Positions 7,208 through 17,092 of a stretch of 64,000 bases of DNA are shown piece after piece; within the stretch, counting starts at the first letter, position 1, and every line of letters begins with the position of its first letter. The position numbers were made by a program, and so were the translations under genes. The notes below the pieces were generated by a model. It did not search any database. It was not told where the DNA came from and worked only from the letters and a program-made list of their open reading frames with translations. Source of the stretch: Pseudomonas asplenii (GTDB lineage: Bacteria > Pseudomonadota > Gammaproteobacteria > Pseudomonadales > Pseudomonadaceae); assembly GCF_001293465.1 (NCBI RefSeq), contig NZ_JSYZ01000018.1, positions 321,500 to 385,499 of the forward strand, given 5' to 3'.

Positions 7208-9667
7208 TCAGCGGAAAGTGCCGGGCGCCTTGAACAACAGCGGACGAGTCCGGGCAGGGCGACGCAACAGACTGTCGCAGGTGAACAACTGCGGGCGTTC
7301 GATCACGTAGCCCTGGGCATAATCGACGCCGATCTCCAGCAAGGCCTGCTCGATCTGCGGCGTTTCGACAAACTCTGCAATCGTTCGCTTACCCATCACA
7401 TGCCCGATGTGGTTGATCACCTCGACCATGGCCCGGTTAATCGGGTCGTCCAGCATATCCTTTACAAAACTTCCATCGATCTTCAGGAAGTCTACAGGCA
7501 AATGTTTGAGATAGGCGAACGAAGACATACCGGCGCAGAAGTCATCCAGCGAGAAGTGACAACCCAAGCCCTTGAGCTCATTGATAAAACGAATCGCACT
7601 GCCGAGGTTGGAGATGGCGCTGGTCTCGGTGATCTCGAAACAAATCATCTGTGGCGAAATACCATGCAACGCAAATTGTTCGTGGAGGAACTCCAGGAAC
7701 CCCTCGTCGCCGATGGTCGTGCCTGACAGATTGATCGCACACATGGCCATCGGCTCCGCACGCCCCTGGGCGCTGCACTCGGCAACCACCTTGAACACGT
7801 TCTGCACGACCCAGCGATCCAACTGGCTCATCAGGCCGTAACGCTCAGCGGCCGGAACAAAACTGTCGGGCAGGATCATGCGCCCGGCTTCATCGTGCAG
7901 GCGTAGCAGGATCTCTACATGACCACCTGCGGGATCGGTCTGACCCAGCGGGGAAATTTCCTGCGAATACAGACAAAAACGGTTCTCCTCAAGCGCCATG
8001 TGCAGGCGCTGGACCCAGGCCATTTCCCCGAATCGCAGGGACAGCTCGGAATCGTCGGCGTGATACACCTGAATCCGGTTACGACCCTTTTCCTTGGCCA
8101 TGTAGCAGGCCATGTCCGCCGCCCGCAGCGAGGCTTCGAGGGTGGCGGGCATCTGGTGCAGGTGCACCAGGCCAATACTGACGGTGGTCACGAAAGGTCG
8201 GCCCTTCCAGACGAAGTGCAGGTTCTGTACGGTCTGACGCAGGTTTTCCGCAATTTTTTCAGCCGCGTCTGGCGGACAATTCTCAAGCAAGATTCCGAAT
8301 TCATCCCCACCCAGTCGCGCCAGGGTATCGCCCTCGCGCAGGCCGGACTGCAGCAGCGCGCAGATATGCCGCAACAGCTCGTCGCCGGCCGCATGCCCGC
8401 AGGTGTCGTTGACCAGCTTGAACTGGTCCAGGTCGAGGAACATCAGCACATGCCGGGCCGGCTGGCGCGTCAGGTTGTGCAGGGCCTGCTCCAGCCGGTA
8501 TTCGAACTCGCGACGGTTGGCCAAGCCGGTCAAGGCGTCATGGGTGGCCTGCCAGGACAGGTTGGCGATGTACTGCCGCTCCTGGGTCATGTCATGCAGC
8601 ACCAGCACCGCGCCACTGACCTTGCCGGCATTGCGGATCGGCGCCCCGACCAAGGTCACCGACACCGTGCTGCCATCGAGGCGCTGGATCAGCTTGGAAT
8701 GCTCGCTGCCACCGCCCAGCCGCCCGCCGAGAATATGCTCGATCAGCATGAAGCCTTCGTCCTGGGCATTCTCGTCGAGCAGGTTGAACAGCGCTCCCAG
8801 CGGCAAGCCATAGGCCTGCCCGGCCTTCCAGTGGGTCAGTTGCTCCGCAGCCGGGTTCATGTAGACGATGGCCCCCTCCACATCGGTGGTGATGACGCCG
8901 TCACCGATCGATTCCAGGGTGATCTGCGCCCGCTCCTTTTCCACCTGCAGTGCATCGGCAAAGGCATGGCGCTGAGCCAGCAGTTTGTGGGTACGCAGCA
9001 AGGCCAGGATGATCAGTACCAGGGCCGTCGTGACGTTGGTGACCAGCAGCAGGCGCAGAATCACCCGCGAGCCCTCACCCAGGGCATCGCTGAACGCCTT
9101 CGCCGCCGGGGTCACGCCGTCGTTGATGGCGAAGATATGGTTTTTCCAGCGCTTGATGTCGGCCGTCGTGGCCCGGTTGGCGGAAATGGCCTGATGCATC
9201 TGCCGGGCGACTTCATCCAGTTGCACCAGGTAGCTGTCGCCCACCGTCCACTTCTCGATCGCCCGCTCGAGGTAGCTGAAGTGGCGAAAATTCAGATACA
9301 GCCAGATGATGCTGGAGACATCATCGGGGTGGTTGCCGCCCTGCAGGATGCCCCGGCGTGCCGCCTCCAGGTCCGGGATCGGCGCATCCAGGGCGATACG
9401 CAACTCATGCCCGCCCTGGGGGACGGCAATAGCCTGCTGGTACTTGAGGAAAATCGCCTCGTCGCGGCTGTCGGCATACAAATTGAGGTAGTAGATGGCG
9501 TCCTTCTGGCCCTTGGACCAGAGACTCTCGCCCGCCACATAGCCACGCACCGCCGAAAGCACATAAAGACTGAGGCAGCCCAGCAGTGCCTGCAACAGGA
9601 CGACGGCGATAAAAGGCCAGACGATGCCCAACAGCCGGGGCGTTCCGAGAGTCTGCTTGCGCTTCAT
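7208..9667 (-). CDS. rbdA: RbdA-type membrane c-di-GMP phosphodiesterase/cyclase
   Basis: Protein of 819 aa with TM1 at about 12-35, a periplasmic domain to about 200, TM2 at about 215-235, PAS at about 250-360, GGDEF at about 370-540 and EAL at about 560-810. The cyclase motif is GGDEF near residue 452, with the I-site REGD five residues before it. The EAL domain keeps ExLxR (as EILLR), NLS, the EITET segment, DDFCAGMSSF and the KIDGSF lysine, so phosphodiesterase activity is likely. Length and domain order match P. aeruginosa RbdA (regulator of biofilm dispersal), and the neighbours (ABC exporter, bolA, fumC) match PA0854-PA0861. The ATG at 9667 (MKRKQTLG) is preferred to 9727. Confidence 0.85.
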   Translation of the reverse strand: MKRKQTLGTPRLLGIVWPFIAVVLLQALLGCLSLYVLSAVRGYVAGESLWSKGQKDAIYYLNLYADSRDEAIFLKYQQAIAVPQGGHELRIALDAPIPDLEAARRGILQGGNHPDDVSSIIWLYLNFRHFSYLERAIEKWTVGDSYLVQLDEVARQMHQAISANRATTADIKRWKNHIFAINDGVTPAAKAFSDALGEGSRVILRLLLVTNVTTALVLIILALLRTHKLLAQRHAFADALQVEKERAQITLESIGDGVITTDVEGAIVYMNPAAEQLTHWKAGQAYGLPLGALFNLLDENAQDEGFMLIEHILGGRLGGGSEHSKLIQRLDGSTVSVTLVGAPIRNAGKVSGAVLVLHDMTQERQYIANLSWQATHDALTGLANRREFEYRLEQALHNLTRQPARHVLMFLDLDQFKLVNDTCGHAAGDELLRHICALLQSGLREGDTLARLGGDEFGILLENCPPDAAEKIAENLRQTVQNLHFVWKGRPFVTTVSIGLVHLHQMPATLEASLRAADMACYMAKEKGRNRIQVYHADDSELSLRFGEMAWVQRLHMALEENRFCLYSQEISPLGQTDPAGGHVEILLRLHDEAGRMILPDSFVPAAERYGLMSQLDRWVVQNVFKVVAECSAQGRAEPMAMCAINLSGTTIGDEGFLEFLHEQFALHGISPQMICFEITETSAISNLGSAIRFINELKGLGCHFSLDDFCAGMSSFAYLKHLPVDFLKIDGSFVKDMLDDPINRAMVEVINHIGHVMGKRTIAEFVETPQIEQALLEIGVDYAQGYVIERPQLFTCDSLLRRPARTRPLLFKAPGTFR

Positions 9668-9876
9668 GGGTACCCTTGCACCAGTGCCGCCGTATGAACA
9701 GCCGAGAGTTTTCGCCCTTGAAAGCACAGCCTAGGCTAATTTCGACAACCTCGGATGGATTGTTGATCAGCTGGCTACCCGTGCTTTTGGCCGGTTGCGC
9801 GACCCTACCGGGAAAACTCGTTTATTGTCATTAATTCAACCACCGGGCATGGAAAATCGAGTCAAACCCGAGGGCG

Positions 9877-11676
9877 TCAAATTTTCTGCAGGTGCCCGTA
9901 GAGCTTGGCGTACAGGCCCCCGTCGGCAATCAGTTGCTGGTGGTCGCCATCTTCGGCGATTCGCCCGCCATCGAAGACCAGCACCCGGTCCGCCTGTTTC
10001 ACCGCCGACAACCGATGCGCAATGATCAGCGTGGTACGGCCGTTGAGAAAGCGGCCCAGGGCCTGGTGCAGGTTGTATTCGGTCGCGGCGTCCAGAGCCG
10101 AGGTGGCCTCGTCGAGAATCACCACCTTGGGCTCGGCCAGGACCATCCGCGCGATAGCCAGGCGCTGGCGCTGGCCGCCGGACAGACGCACGCCGGAACG
10201 CCCGACGATGCTGTCCAGGCCCTGTGGCAGGCCGCGAATGGTGCTCTCCAGCTGGGCGATCTCCAGCGCCTGCCAGCAGGCTTCGTCACTGCGCTCGCGG
10301 CCCATGGTCAGGTTGGCACGCACCGTGTCATTGAACAGGGCCGGATGCTGCAGCACCACGGCGACATGCTCGCGCACGGTTTCCAGGCCGATCTCGGCCT
10401 GGGTCGAACCACCGAAGCGGATGGTTCCGGACTGCGGCACGTAGAGCCCGAGAAGCAGTTGCACCAGGGTGCTCTTGCCGCCACCGCTGGCACCGACGAT
10501 CGCCACCTTCTCGCCGGGCGCGATGGACAGGTCGAGCTGGTCGAGAACCGGCTCCTCGGTGTAGGCGAAGCTCAGTCCACGCACCTCGATGCCCACCGTT
10601 TCGCGCCCGACGAAGGGATCGACACCCCCCGGGTACGCCGGCTCGTCGGCCCGTGCCAGCAACTCGTTGATCCGCGTCAGCGCGCCGCCGGCGGCGTAGT
10701 AGGCGTACTGCAGGTTCAGCAACTGCTCCACCGGACCGATCATGAACCACAGGTAGCTGAAGACCGCGAGCATCTGGCCGATCGACAGGTCCGAGAACAG
10801 CACGGTCAGCATGGCCGCGGCACGGAAGATGTCGATGCCGAACTGGAACAGCAGGCCACTGGCCCGCCCCGAGGCATCGCTTTTCCACTGCGAGGCCACG
10901 GCATAATCGCGCACCTCACGAGCCCGCTGCCCGAGACGGCCGAGGAAAAATCCCTGGCGATTGCCGGCGCGGACTTCCTGGATGGCCTCGAGGGTTTCCG
11001 TCAGCGCCTGGGTGAAGCGCGAGGTGCTGTCGTTCTCCAGTTTCTTCAGGTGTTTGACCCGCTTGCCCAACTGCACCGTGAAATAGATCACCAGCGGGTT
11101 GAACAGCAGGATCAGCAAGGCCAGCTTCCAGTGCATCCACACCAGGATGGCGGAGGTGCCGAGCAGCGTCAGCATCGCCACCAGGAAACGGCTGAGGGTT
11201 TCCCCGACGAACTTGTCGAGGGTGTCCAGGTCGGTGACCAGGTGAGTGGTCACCGTGCCGCTGCCGAGGCTTTCATACTCGCCGAGGGAGATCCGCTTCA
11301 GGCGCTCGATCAGGCGGATACGGATGCGATAGACGATGTCCTTGGCCAGGCCGGCGAACAACCGCGCCTGCAGGACGTTGAACAGCAGCGCGGCACAACG
11401 CAGGCACAGGGTCGCCAGCAACATCAGGCCGATGTAGCCGACGGCGGTCTGCCAGGGGCCGGGCAGCAGGTGATTCATCACCTGCAGTGCCGCGTTGCCG
11501 TGCTTGAGCAGTACCTCGTCCACCAGCAGTGGCAACAGCAACGGGATGGGCACGCTGCACAAGGTCGCCAACACGGCGACCGAGTTGGCGATCCACAGGG
11601 CCTTGCGGTGTTGCAGTGCCAGACGGCGAATCTCCGCCCAGCTCAGGCGGTCCTGCGCCGATGCCGCGTCAGGCAC
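9877..11676 (-). CDS. ABC transporter, fused membrane and ATP-binding domains (exporter type)
   Basis: Half-transporter of 599 aa. It has six TM helices over about residues 35-330 (MsbA-like fold) followed by an ATPase domain. Walker A is GASGGGKST near residue 395, the signature is LSGGQRQR near 497, and Walker B VVILDEATSAL near 517. The frame is open to 11739, but a GTG at 11676 is chosen. It overlaps the TGA of the DsbA-like gene and has GGAG nine nt upstream, which gives translational coupling with no long overlap. The substrate is unknown. The remembered equivalent is PAO1 PA0860, directly upstream of rbdA. Confidence 0.85.
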   Translation of the reverse strand: MPDAASAQDRLSWAEIRRLALQHRKALWIANSVAVLATLCSVPIPLLLPLLVDEVLLKHGNAALQVMNHLLPGPWQTAVGYIGLMLLATLCLRCAALLFNVLQARLFAGLAKDIVYRIRIRLIERLKRISLGEYESLGSGTVTTHLVTDLDTLDKFVGETLSRFLVAMLTLLGTSAILVWMHWKLALLILLFNPLVIYFTVQLGKRVKHLKKLENDSTSRFTQALTETLEAIQEVRAGNRQGFFLGRLGQRAREVRDYAVASQWKSDASGRASGLLFQFGIDIFRAAAMLTVLFSDLSIGQMLAVFSYLWFMIGPVEQLLNLQYAYYAAGGALTRINELLARADEPAYPGGVDPFVGRETVGIEVRGLSFAYTEEPVLDQLDLSIAPGEKVAIVGASGGGKSTLVQLLLGLYVPQSGTIRFGGSTQAEIGLETVREHVAVVLQHPALFNDTVRANLTMGRERSDEACWQALEIAQLESTIRGLPQGLDSIVGRSGVRLSGGQRQRLAIARMVLAEPKVVILDEATSALDAATEYNLHQALGRFLNGRTTLIIAHRLSAVKQADRVLVFDGGRIAEDGDHQQLIADGGLYAKLYGHLQKI

Positions 11677-12304
11677 AGGCCGCGCGCTCCAGCCAACGGC
11701 CGAGCAGCGGCGACAACTCGGAAAGCGGCTGGTAGCCATTGGTCAGCAGGGCCAGTTGGCCATTGCGTTCGGCCAGCATCGTCGGGAAACCGGCGATACC
11801 CAGGTCCTGGACCCACGTGAAATCGGCGGCGGTGGCCGCATGCTGCTCGGCGGTATCGAAAGCGCCGGCGAACTCGATGCGCGGCAGTCCGGCCTTTTCC
11901 GCCAGTTCCACCAGTACCGAGGCCTGCGTGACGTCACGCCCCTCGACATAGAAGGCTCGCTGGATCAGCCCCACCAGCGCCCACGCGCAGTCCGGCGCCA
12001 GGCTGCGGGCGGTGATCACTGCCCGGCAGGCCGGCTCGGTGTCGTAGACGAAACCGTCCGGCAGGGCCCCGTCGAGCGTGAACGGCTGGCCGGTGGTCTC
12101 GGTGACCGCCTGCCAGTGCTCGAGAATGTAGCGCCGGGTATTGGGCTCCAGCGCGGCACCGCTGCCGGTGCGCAGGCCGCCCATCACCAGGTGCAGTTCT
12201 ACCCCGGCTTCCTGCGCCTGCCTGACCAGCGCCTCGGCCACCGGGGCGAAACCCCAGCACCAGGAGCACATCGGATCCATCACATAGAGCAGGCGCGCGG
12301 ACAT
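11669..12304 (-). CDS. DsbA-family (FrnE-like) thiol oxidoreductase
   Basis: Thioredoxin-fold protein of 211 aa with active site Cys-Ser-Trp-Cys at residues 13-16 (DPMCSWCWGF) and the cis-Pro loop GIAGFPTML. There is no signal peptide, so it is cytoplasmic, like FrnE/2-hydroxychromene-isomerase relatives and unlike periplasmic DsbA. It sits 3 bp from trhO upstream and overlaps the ABC exporter gene downstream, so the three are likely one operon. The substrate is unknown. Confidence 0.85.
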   Translation of the reverse strand: MSARLLYVMDPMCSWCWGFAPVAEALVRQAQEAGVELHLVMGGLRTGSGAALEPNTRRYILEHWQAVTETTGQPFTLDGALPDGFVYDTEPACRAVITARSLAPDCAWALVGLIQRAFYVEGRDVTQASVLVELAEKAGLPRIEFAGAFDTAEQHAATAADFTWVQDLGIAGFPTMLAERNGQLALLTNGYQPLSELSPLLGRWLERAACA

Positions 12305-12307
12305 GGT

Positions 12308-13246
12308 TCAGGCCTCGGAAGCTTGACGATAGTTATAGCCGATCGGGTGCGGTTGGTTGCGCGCCTTGGCCAGTTCGATCTGCTTCTGCCGGTCGATGGC
12401 ACTGCGACGGGTCTTCTCGCTCAAGGTGTTCCAGCAATGCGGGCAACTGATGCCGGGCACATAGTGCTCCGAGGCGCGATCCTCGACGCTGACCGGGGTA
12501 CGGCAGGCGTGGCACTGGTCGTAGTCGCCCTCACTCAGGTCGTGCCGCACGGTCACGCGGTTATCGAAGACGAAACAGTCACCGCGCCACTGGCTTTGTT
12601 CCTGAGGCACCTCTTCGAGGTACTTGAGGATGCCACCCTTGAGGTGGTACACCTCCTCGAAACCCTCGCCGAGCATGTAGCTCGAGGCCTTTTCACAACG
12701 AATGCCGCCGGTGCAGAACATCGCGACCTTCTTGTGCCTGGCCGGATCGAAGTTGGCCTTGATGTAGTCGGGGAACTCGCGGAAGCTGGTGGTCTTGGGA
12801 TCGATGGCGCCTTCGAAGGTGCCGATCGACACCTCGTAGTCGTTGCGGGTATCGATCAGCAGCACTTCCGGATCGGCGATCAGGGCGTTCCAGTCCTGTG
12901 GCTCGACATAGGTACCGACCCTTTTGTTCGGGTCCACGCCTTCGACGCCGAGGGTGACGATTTCCTTCTTCAGCTTGACCTTGGTCCGATAGAACGGCTG
13001 CTCGTCGCAGTAGGACTCCTTGTGATCCAGGTCCACCATGCGCGGGTCGTTCTTCAACCAGGCCAGCAGGCCGTCGATGCCTTCGCGGCTGCCGGAAACG
13101 GTGCCGTTGATGCCTTCTTCGGCGATCAGCAGCGTGCCCTTGATACCGTTGGCGAGCATCGCCTGCAGCAGCGGTTCGCGCAAGGCGACGTAATCTTCGA
13201 GGGTGACGAACTTGTACAGTGCCGCCACGACGACAGGTTGAGTCAT
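12308..13246 (-). CDS. trhO: tRNA uridine(34) hydroxylase (rhodanese domain)
   Basis: Protein of 312 aa that hydroxylates U34 of certain tRNAs (ho5U). It has an N-terminal acylphosphatase-like domain, then a rhodanese domain with the active loop CTGGIRC near residues 176-182, and a Cys-rich C-terminus (CHAC...CPHC) probably binding a metal. The ATG at 13246 (MTQPVVVAALYKF) has GGAGAG upstream. The frame stays open to 13405 but runs into the terminator of bolA. Confidence 0.92.
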   Translation of the reverse strand: MTQPVVVAALYKFVTLEDYVALREPLLQAMLANGIKGTLLIAEEGINGTVSGSREGIDGLLAWLKNDPRMVDLDHKESYCDEQPFYRTKVKLKKEIVTLGVEGVDPNKRVGTYVEPQDWNALIADPEVLLIDTRNDYEVSIGTFEGAIDPKTTSFREFPDYIKANFDPARHKKVAMFCTGGIRCEKASSYMLGEGFEEVYHLKGGILKYLEEVPQEQSQWRGDCFVFDNRVTVRHDLSEGDYDQCHACRTPVSVEDRASEHYVPGISCPHCWNTLSEKTRRSAIDRQKQIELAKARNQPHPIGYNYRQASEA

Positions 13247-13294
13247 GGGTATTTCTCTCCAGGTGGCTGCCCTCGCAAAGGGCGAACCGGATGC

Positions 13295-13325
13295 AAAAAA
13301 AACGCGCCGACGAAGCGGCGCGTTG
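13295..13325 (-). terminator. Rho-independent terminator of bolA
   Basis: Stem AACGCGCCG/CGGCGCGTT with a 6-nt loop, followed on the minus strand by a run of eight T. It lies directly past the bolA stop and before trhO, separating the two transcripts. Confidence 0.85.
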
Positions 13326-13347
13326 CGGATTCTAACAAAAGGCGAGC

Positions 13348-13644
13348 CTAGTGTCCTCCGCCGGCGCAGGTCGGCGACGCCGGTGCCACGCCGATTTTTG
13401 CCCACTCCTCGGGGGTGTAGGTATGCAGGGCCAACGCATGGAACTGCCCCATCAGGTCACCCAGGGTGGCGTAGACCTTCTGGTGGCGCTTGACGCTGTT
13501 CAACCCGGCGAACTGCTCGCTGACCAGCACCGCCTTGAAGTGGGTCTCGGTCCCGCGACTGTGCATGTGGCTTTCATCCAGCACCTGCAGGTGCTCGGGG
13601 TGCAACGCGCCCAGGGCGGTCTCGATACGTTGTTGCATGTTCAT
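13348..13644 (-). CDS. bolA: BolA family protein
   Basis: Protein of 98 aa with the BolA fold. The motif ESHMHSRGTETHFKAVLVS carries the conserved histidines, and the helical element VKRHQKVYATLGDLM follows. It works with monothiol glutaredoxins in Fe-S cluster handling and is linked to envelope stress and morphology. The C-terminus ends in a Cys/Gly/His tail. It lies 12 bp downstream of the DUF2059 gene, so the pair is probably cotranscribed, as in PAO1 PA0856-PA0857. Confidence 0.9.
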   Translation of the reverse strand: MNMQQRIETALGALHPEHLQVLDESHMHSRGTETHFKAVLVSEQFAGLNSVKRHQKVYATLGDLMGQFHALALHTYTPEEWAKIGVAPASPTCAGGGH

Positions 13645-13656
13645 CCCGGGCCCCGC

Positions 13657-14178
13657 TTACTTCTTCTTGGCCGGTGCGGCAGGCTTGGCCGGCGCCAGCT
13701 CGTTGGTCATGTCTTCCAGCAGCTTGTTGACCACCGGTACCGCGCTCTCCAGCTTGGCCTGGGTCATCTGGGCCGATTGCTGGGTCAGTTGCGGCATTTT
13801 CTCCAGGACTTTCTTGCCCAGCGGCGACTGGTAGAAGGCCACCAGGTCCTTGAGCTCCGACTCACTGAAGTTGCTGGTGTACAGCTTGACCATGTCGGGC
13901 TTGAGCTTGTCCCAGCCGATCGCCTGGTCCAGGGCGGCGTTGGCCTTGGCCTGGTAGGTGTCGAGCAGCGGCTTTTTCGAGTCCGGCGCCTGGGTCTGGG
14001 CAAAGCGCTGGGCGAACATCTGCTGCACTTGTGCGTAGACCGGGGTTCCGAGCTTGTCGGCGTGGGCCAGCGTCAGGAAAGCTTCGGCACTGGCGTTGTG
14101 GCTGGCGGTATCGGCGAAAACCTGGCCGCTGGCACATACCAGAGCAACCGCGGTACAGATGGCACGAAGACGGGTCAT
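13657..14178 (-). CDS. Periplasmic DUF2059 domain protein
   Basis: Protein of 173 aa with a clear Sec signal peptide (MTRLRAICTAVALVCASGQVFA, cleavage after about residue 22). The DUF2059 core has the FSESELKDLVAFYQSPLGKK segment near residues 107-126. The tail ends in a Pro/Ala/Lys-rich low-complexity stretch (PAKPAAPAKKK). Its function is not established. It heads a two-gene unit with bolA. Confidence 0.85.
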   Translation of the reverse strand: MTRLRAICTAVALVCASGQVFADTASHNASAEAFLTLAHADKLGTPVYAQVQQMFAQRFAQTQAPDSKKPLLDTYQAKANAALDQAIGWDKLKPDMVKLYTSNFSESELKDLVAFYQSPLGKKVLEKMPQLTQQSAQMTQAKLESAVPVVNKLLEDMTNELAPAKPAAPAKKK

Positions 14179-14373
14179 CGAGTTTCCTTTCTAGCAGGCG
14201 AGGTAAAACCCCAAGAACGCCCATTCTGCGCCTAACAAAGTGTGTCACTCAACCCCGACACCGATTGTGACAGGTTCCAGCGTCCCTGCTCCGGTAAAAC
14301 CTGTATGGGGAACCTGGCCGGCAGATCACGGCCTAAACTTCACCAATCAGTCATTTAAGGAAGAGCGTGTCCG

Positions 14374-15768
14374 ATGAGCCGTATCGAAACCGACAGTCTT
14401 GGCCAGGTGAATGTCCCGGAAGAAGCCTACTGGGGGGCACAGACCCAGCGCTCGCTGATCAACTTCGCCATTGGCAGCGAAAAGATGCCGCTGGCGGTGA
14501 TGCACGCCCTGGCCCTGATCAAGAAGGCCGCGGCGCGGGTCAACGACCGTAACGGCGACCTGCCCGCCGACATCGCCCGACTGATCGAACAGGCGGCCGA
14601 CGAAGTGCTCGCCGGCGAACACGACAACCAGTTCCCGCTGGCGGTCTGGCAGACCGGCAGCGGCACCCAGAGCAACATGAACGCCAACGAGGTCATCGCC
14701 GGACGCGCCAACGAACTGGCCGGCAAGGGCCGTGGCGGCAAGTCGCCAGTGCACCCGAACGACCACGTCAACCGCTCGCAAAGCTCCAACGACTGCTTCC
14801 CCACCGCCATGCACATTGCCGCCGTCCAGGCGGTGCACCGGCAGTTGCTGCCGGCGATCGCCGAACTGTCCGGCGGCCTGGCCGAACTGGCGGCGCGGCA
14901 CATGAAGCTGGTCAAGACCGGGCGCACCCACATGATGGACGCGACGCCGATCACCTTCGGCCAGGAGGTTTCCGCCTACATCGCCCAGCTCGACTACGCC
15001 GAACGGGCGATTCGCGCGGCCTTGCCGGCCGTCTGCGAACTGGCCCAGGGCGGCACGGCGGTGGGCACCGGGCTCAACGCGCCCCATGGTTTCTCCGAAG
15101 CGATCGCCGCGGAAATCGCCGCCCTCGCCGGCCTGCCCTTCGTCAGCGCGCCGAACAAGTTCGCCGCGCTGGCCGGCCATGAACCGCTGACCAGCCTGTC
15201 CGGGGCACTGAAGACCCTGGCCGTGGCACTGATGAAAATCGCCAACGACCTGCGCCTGCTCGGCTCCGGGCCCCGCGCCGGGTTCGCCGAGGTCAAGTTG
15301 CCGGCCAATGAACCGGGCAGTTCGATCATGCCCGGCAAGGTCAACCCGACCCAGTGCGAAGCGCTGTCGATGCTCGCCTGCCAGGTCCTGGGCAATGACG
15401 TGACCATCGGTTTCGCCGCCAGCCAGGGCCACCTGCAGTTGAACGTGTACAAGCCGGTGATCATTCATAACCTGCTGCAGTCGATTCAGTTGCTGGCGGA
15501 CGGCTGCAGCAACTTCCAGGCCCACTGCATCGCCGGGCTGGAACCCGACCCGCAACAGATGGCTGCGCACCTGGAGCGTGGGCTGATGCTGGTCACCGCG
15601 CTGAACCCGCATATCGGCTACGACAAGGCGGCGGAAATCGCCAAGAAGGCCTATGCCGAGAACCTCACCCTGCGCGAGTCGGCGCTGGAGCTGGGCTACC
15701 TCACCGACGAAGAGTTCGACGCCTGGGTCCGCCCCGAAAACATGCTGGAGGCAGGCAAGAACGGCTGA
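14374..15768 (+). CDS. fumC: Class II fumarate hydratase
   Basis: Oxygen-stable, iron-independent fumarase of 464 aa that interconverts fumarate and malate. The signature GSSIMPGKVNP lies near residue 313, and the active-site segments SSND (near 132) and GRTHMMDATP (near 187) are present. The ATG at 14374 follows AAGGAAGAG. By position beside the bolA-rbdA block it matches PAO1 PA0854 (fumC2) and not the sodA-linked fumC1. Confidence 0.94.
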   Translation: MSRIETDSLGQVNVPEEAYWGAQTQRSLINFAIGSEKMPLAVMHALALIKKAAARVNDRNGDLPADIARLIEQAADEVLAGEHDNQFPLAVWQTGSGTQSNMNANEVIAGRANELAGKGRGGKSPVHPNDHVNRSQSSNDCFPTAMHIAAVQAVHRQLLPAIAELSGGLAELAARHMKLVKTGRTHMMDATPITFGQEVSAYIAQLDYAERAIRAALPAVCELAQGGTAVGTGLNAPHGFSEAIAAEIAALAGLPFVSAPNKFAALAGHEPLTSLSGALKTLAVALMKIANDLRLLGSGPRAGFAEVKLPANEPGSSIMPGKVNPTQCEALSMLACQVLGNDVTIGFAASQGHLQLNVYKPVIIHNLLQSIQLLADGCSNFQAHCIAGLEPDPQQMAAHLERGLMLVTALNPHIGYDKAAEIAKKAYAENLTLRESALELGYLTDEEFDAWVRPENMLEAGKNG

Positions 15769-15802
15769 CCCGGCTCTGCCGCCGACAAGCCCGGCGCACA
15801 AC

Positions 15803-15895
15803 CTGTAGGTGCCGGTTTGCTGGCGACCGGCCAACGGCGGCCATCCAGCACTTCCTGTGCTGTCGGACAAGGCCGCCATCGCCAGCAGGCCGATT
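15803..15895. repeat. Degenerate REP-like inverted pair
   Basis: TGTAGGTGCCGGTTTGCTGG near 15804 faces ATCGCCAGCAGGCCGA near 15878, resembling the window's other REP units with several mismatches. It lies between the convergent fumC and EamA genes. Confidence 0.5.
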
Positions 15896-15919
15896 CCCTG
15901 GGCCTGCGTGGATCACCGG

Positions 15920-16882
15920 CTACGAGGTGGACAACCCCCTGGCCCGTCGCGCCTTGAGCCCGGCAATCAGCGATGGCCCCAGGGCCACCAGCGCCGAACC
16001 GAGCACCACCAGCAATGCCCCGCCGTAACCCAGGCCATTGATGTCCTCGGCGTGCACGTAGTCCGGCCAGATCCAGGCGGCCAGGGCCACCGAGCCGAAC
16101 GTGATCAGCGGCGTGATCGCCAGCGTCGCGCTGACCCGTGAAGCCTCCCAGTGCGCCAGCGCCTCGGCAAAGGCCCCATAGGCCACCAGCGTATTCAGGC
16201 AGCAGCCCAACAGCAGCCAGCCCTGCAACGGGCTCAGTTGCAGGATTTGCACCGGATGCGCCCAGGGTGTCAGCAACAAGGCACAGCACAGGTAGATCAC
16301 CATCATCACCTGCAAGGAGTTCCACGCCGTCAGCAGTTGCTTCTGGCTCAGGGCATAGAAGGTCCAGACCGTGGACGCCAGCAACACCAGCAGCACCCCG
16401 GCGGTGTAATTGCCCAGGGACGTCAACAACTCCTCCAGGCGCTGGTTGAAGAACAGCCCAAAGCCGATCAGCAGCACCGCCAGACCGATCCCCTGCCCCA
16501 GGCTGAAACGCTCCTTGAACACGAACAGGCTGGCGACCAGCAGGAAGATCGGCCCCATCTGCACCACCAGTTGCGCGGTGCCGGGGCTCAACAGACTGAG
16601 CCCCATCAGGTACAGGACATAGTTGCCCACCAGCCCGAACACCGCCAGCAGCACCAGCCAGCCGCCCCGTGGCCCCAGGGCGCGCCAGTTCGGCAGCCGT
16701 TTGCTGGCCGCCAGGTAGAAGAACAGAAAACCTCCGGAAACCATCAGCCGGCACCAGGTCACGCTGACCGGGTCCATCACCTGCAACACCTGCTTGAGCT
16801 TGATCGGCAGGATGCCCCAGAGCACAGCGGTGAGCAGGGCAAGAAACAATCCGTAGCCCCAACGGCCGGATGAAATGTGCAT
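15920..16882 (-). CDS. EamA/DMT-family membrane transporter
   Basis: Protein of 320 aa with about ten hydrophobic helices and the internal duplication of EamA exporters (first half about 10-145, second about 155-300). The start is the ATG at 16882 (MHISSGRWGYG), preceded by GGGA. Upstream in-frame ATGs at 16972 and 16918 lack a ribosome site. Relatives export amino acids or small metabolites; the substrate here cannot be read from sequence. Confidence 0.8.
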   Translation of the reverse strand: MHISSGRWGYGLFLALLTAVLWGILPIKLKQVLQVMDPVSVTWCRLMVSGGFLFFYLAASKRLPNWRALGPRGGWLVLLAVFGLVGNYVLYLMGLSLLSPGTAQLVVQMGPIFLLVASLFVFKERFSLGQGIGLAVLLIGFGLFFNQRLEELLTSLGNYTAGVLLVLLASTVWTFYALSQKQLLTAWNSLQVMMVIYLCCALLLTPWAHPVQILQLSPLQGWLLLGCCLNTLVAYGAFAEALAHWEASRVSATLAITPLITFGSVALAAWIWPDYVHAEDINGLGYGGALLVVLGSALVALGPSLIAGLKARRARGLSTS

Positions 16883-17092
16883 GGACAGTCCCGTGGAGCG
16901 ATGGATTCGTGTCGCCATTCTAAGCGGCTCAGGCGCATTCCCACAGCCATCCGCGCCGATTGAAAACGACATCGAGCAACGTCAGAACGGCGCCAACCAC
17001 TTGACTTCTGCCGTTGATCGTTCGATCGAGCATCCTATCTGCAGAAGATTTATGCTGATTATCTGACACTACCCCTAGCGGAGTTTTTCTCC

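Noticed and set aside
11677..11739. Longer N-terminus for the ABC exporter (start at 11739)
   Set aside because: It would overlap the DsbA-like gene by 71 bp and has no ribosome site, while the GTG at 11676 has GGAG and stop/start coupling.
13247..13405. Longer N-terminus for trhO
   Set aside because: The extension runs through the bolA terminator and is not conserved in character. The ATG at 13246 has a good ribosome site.
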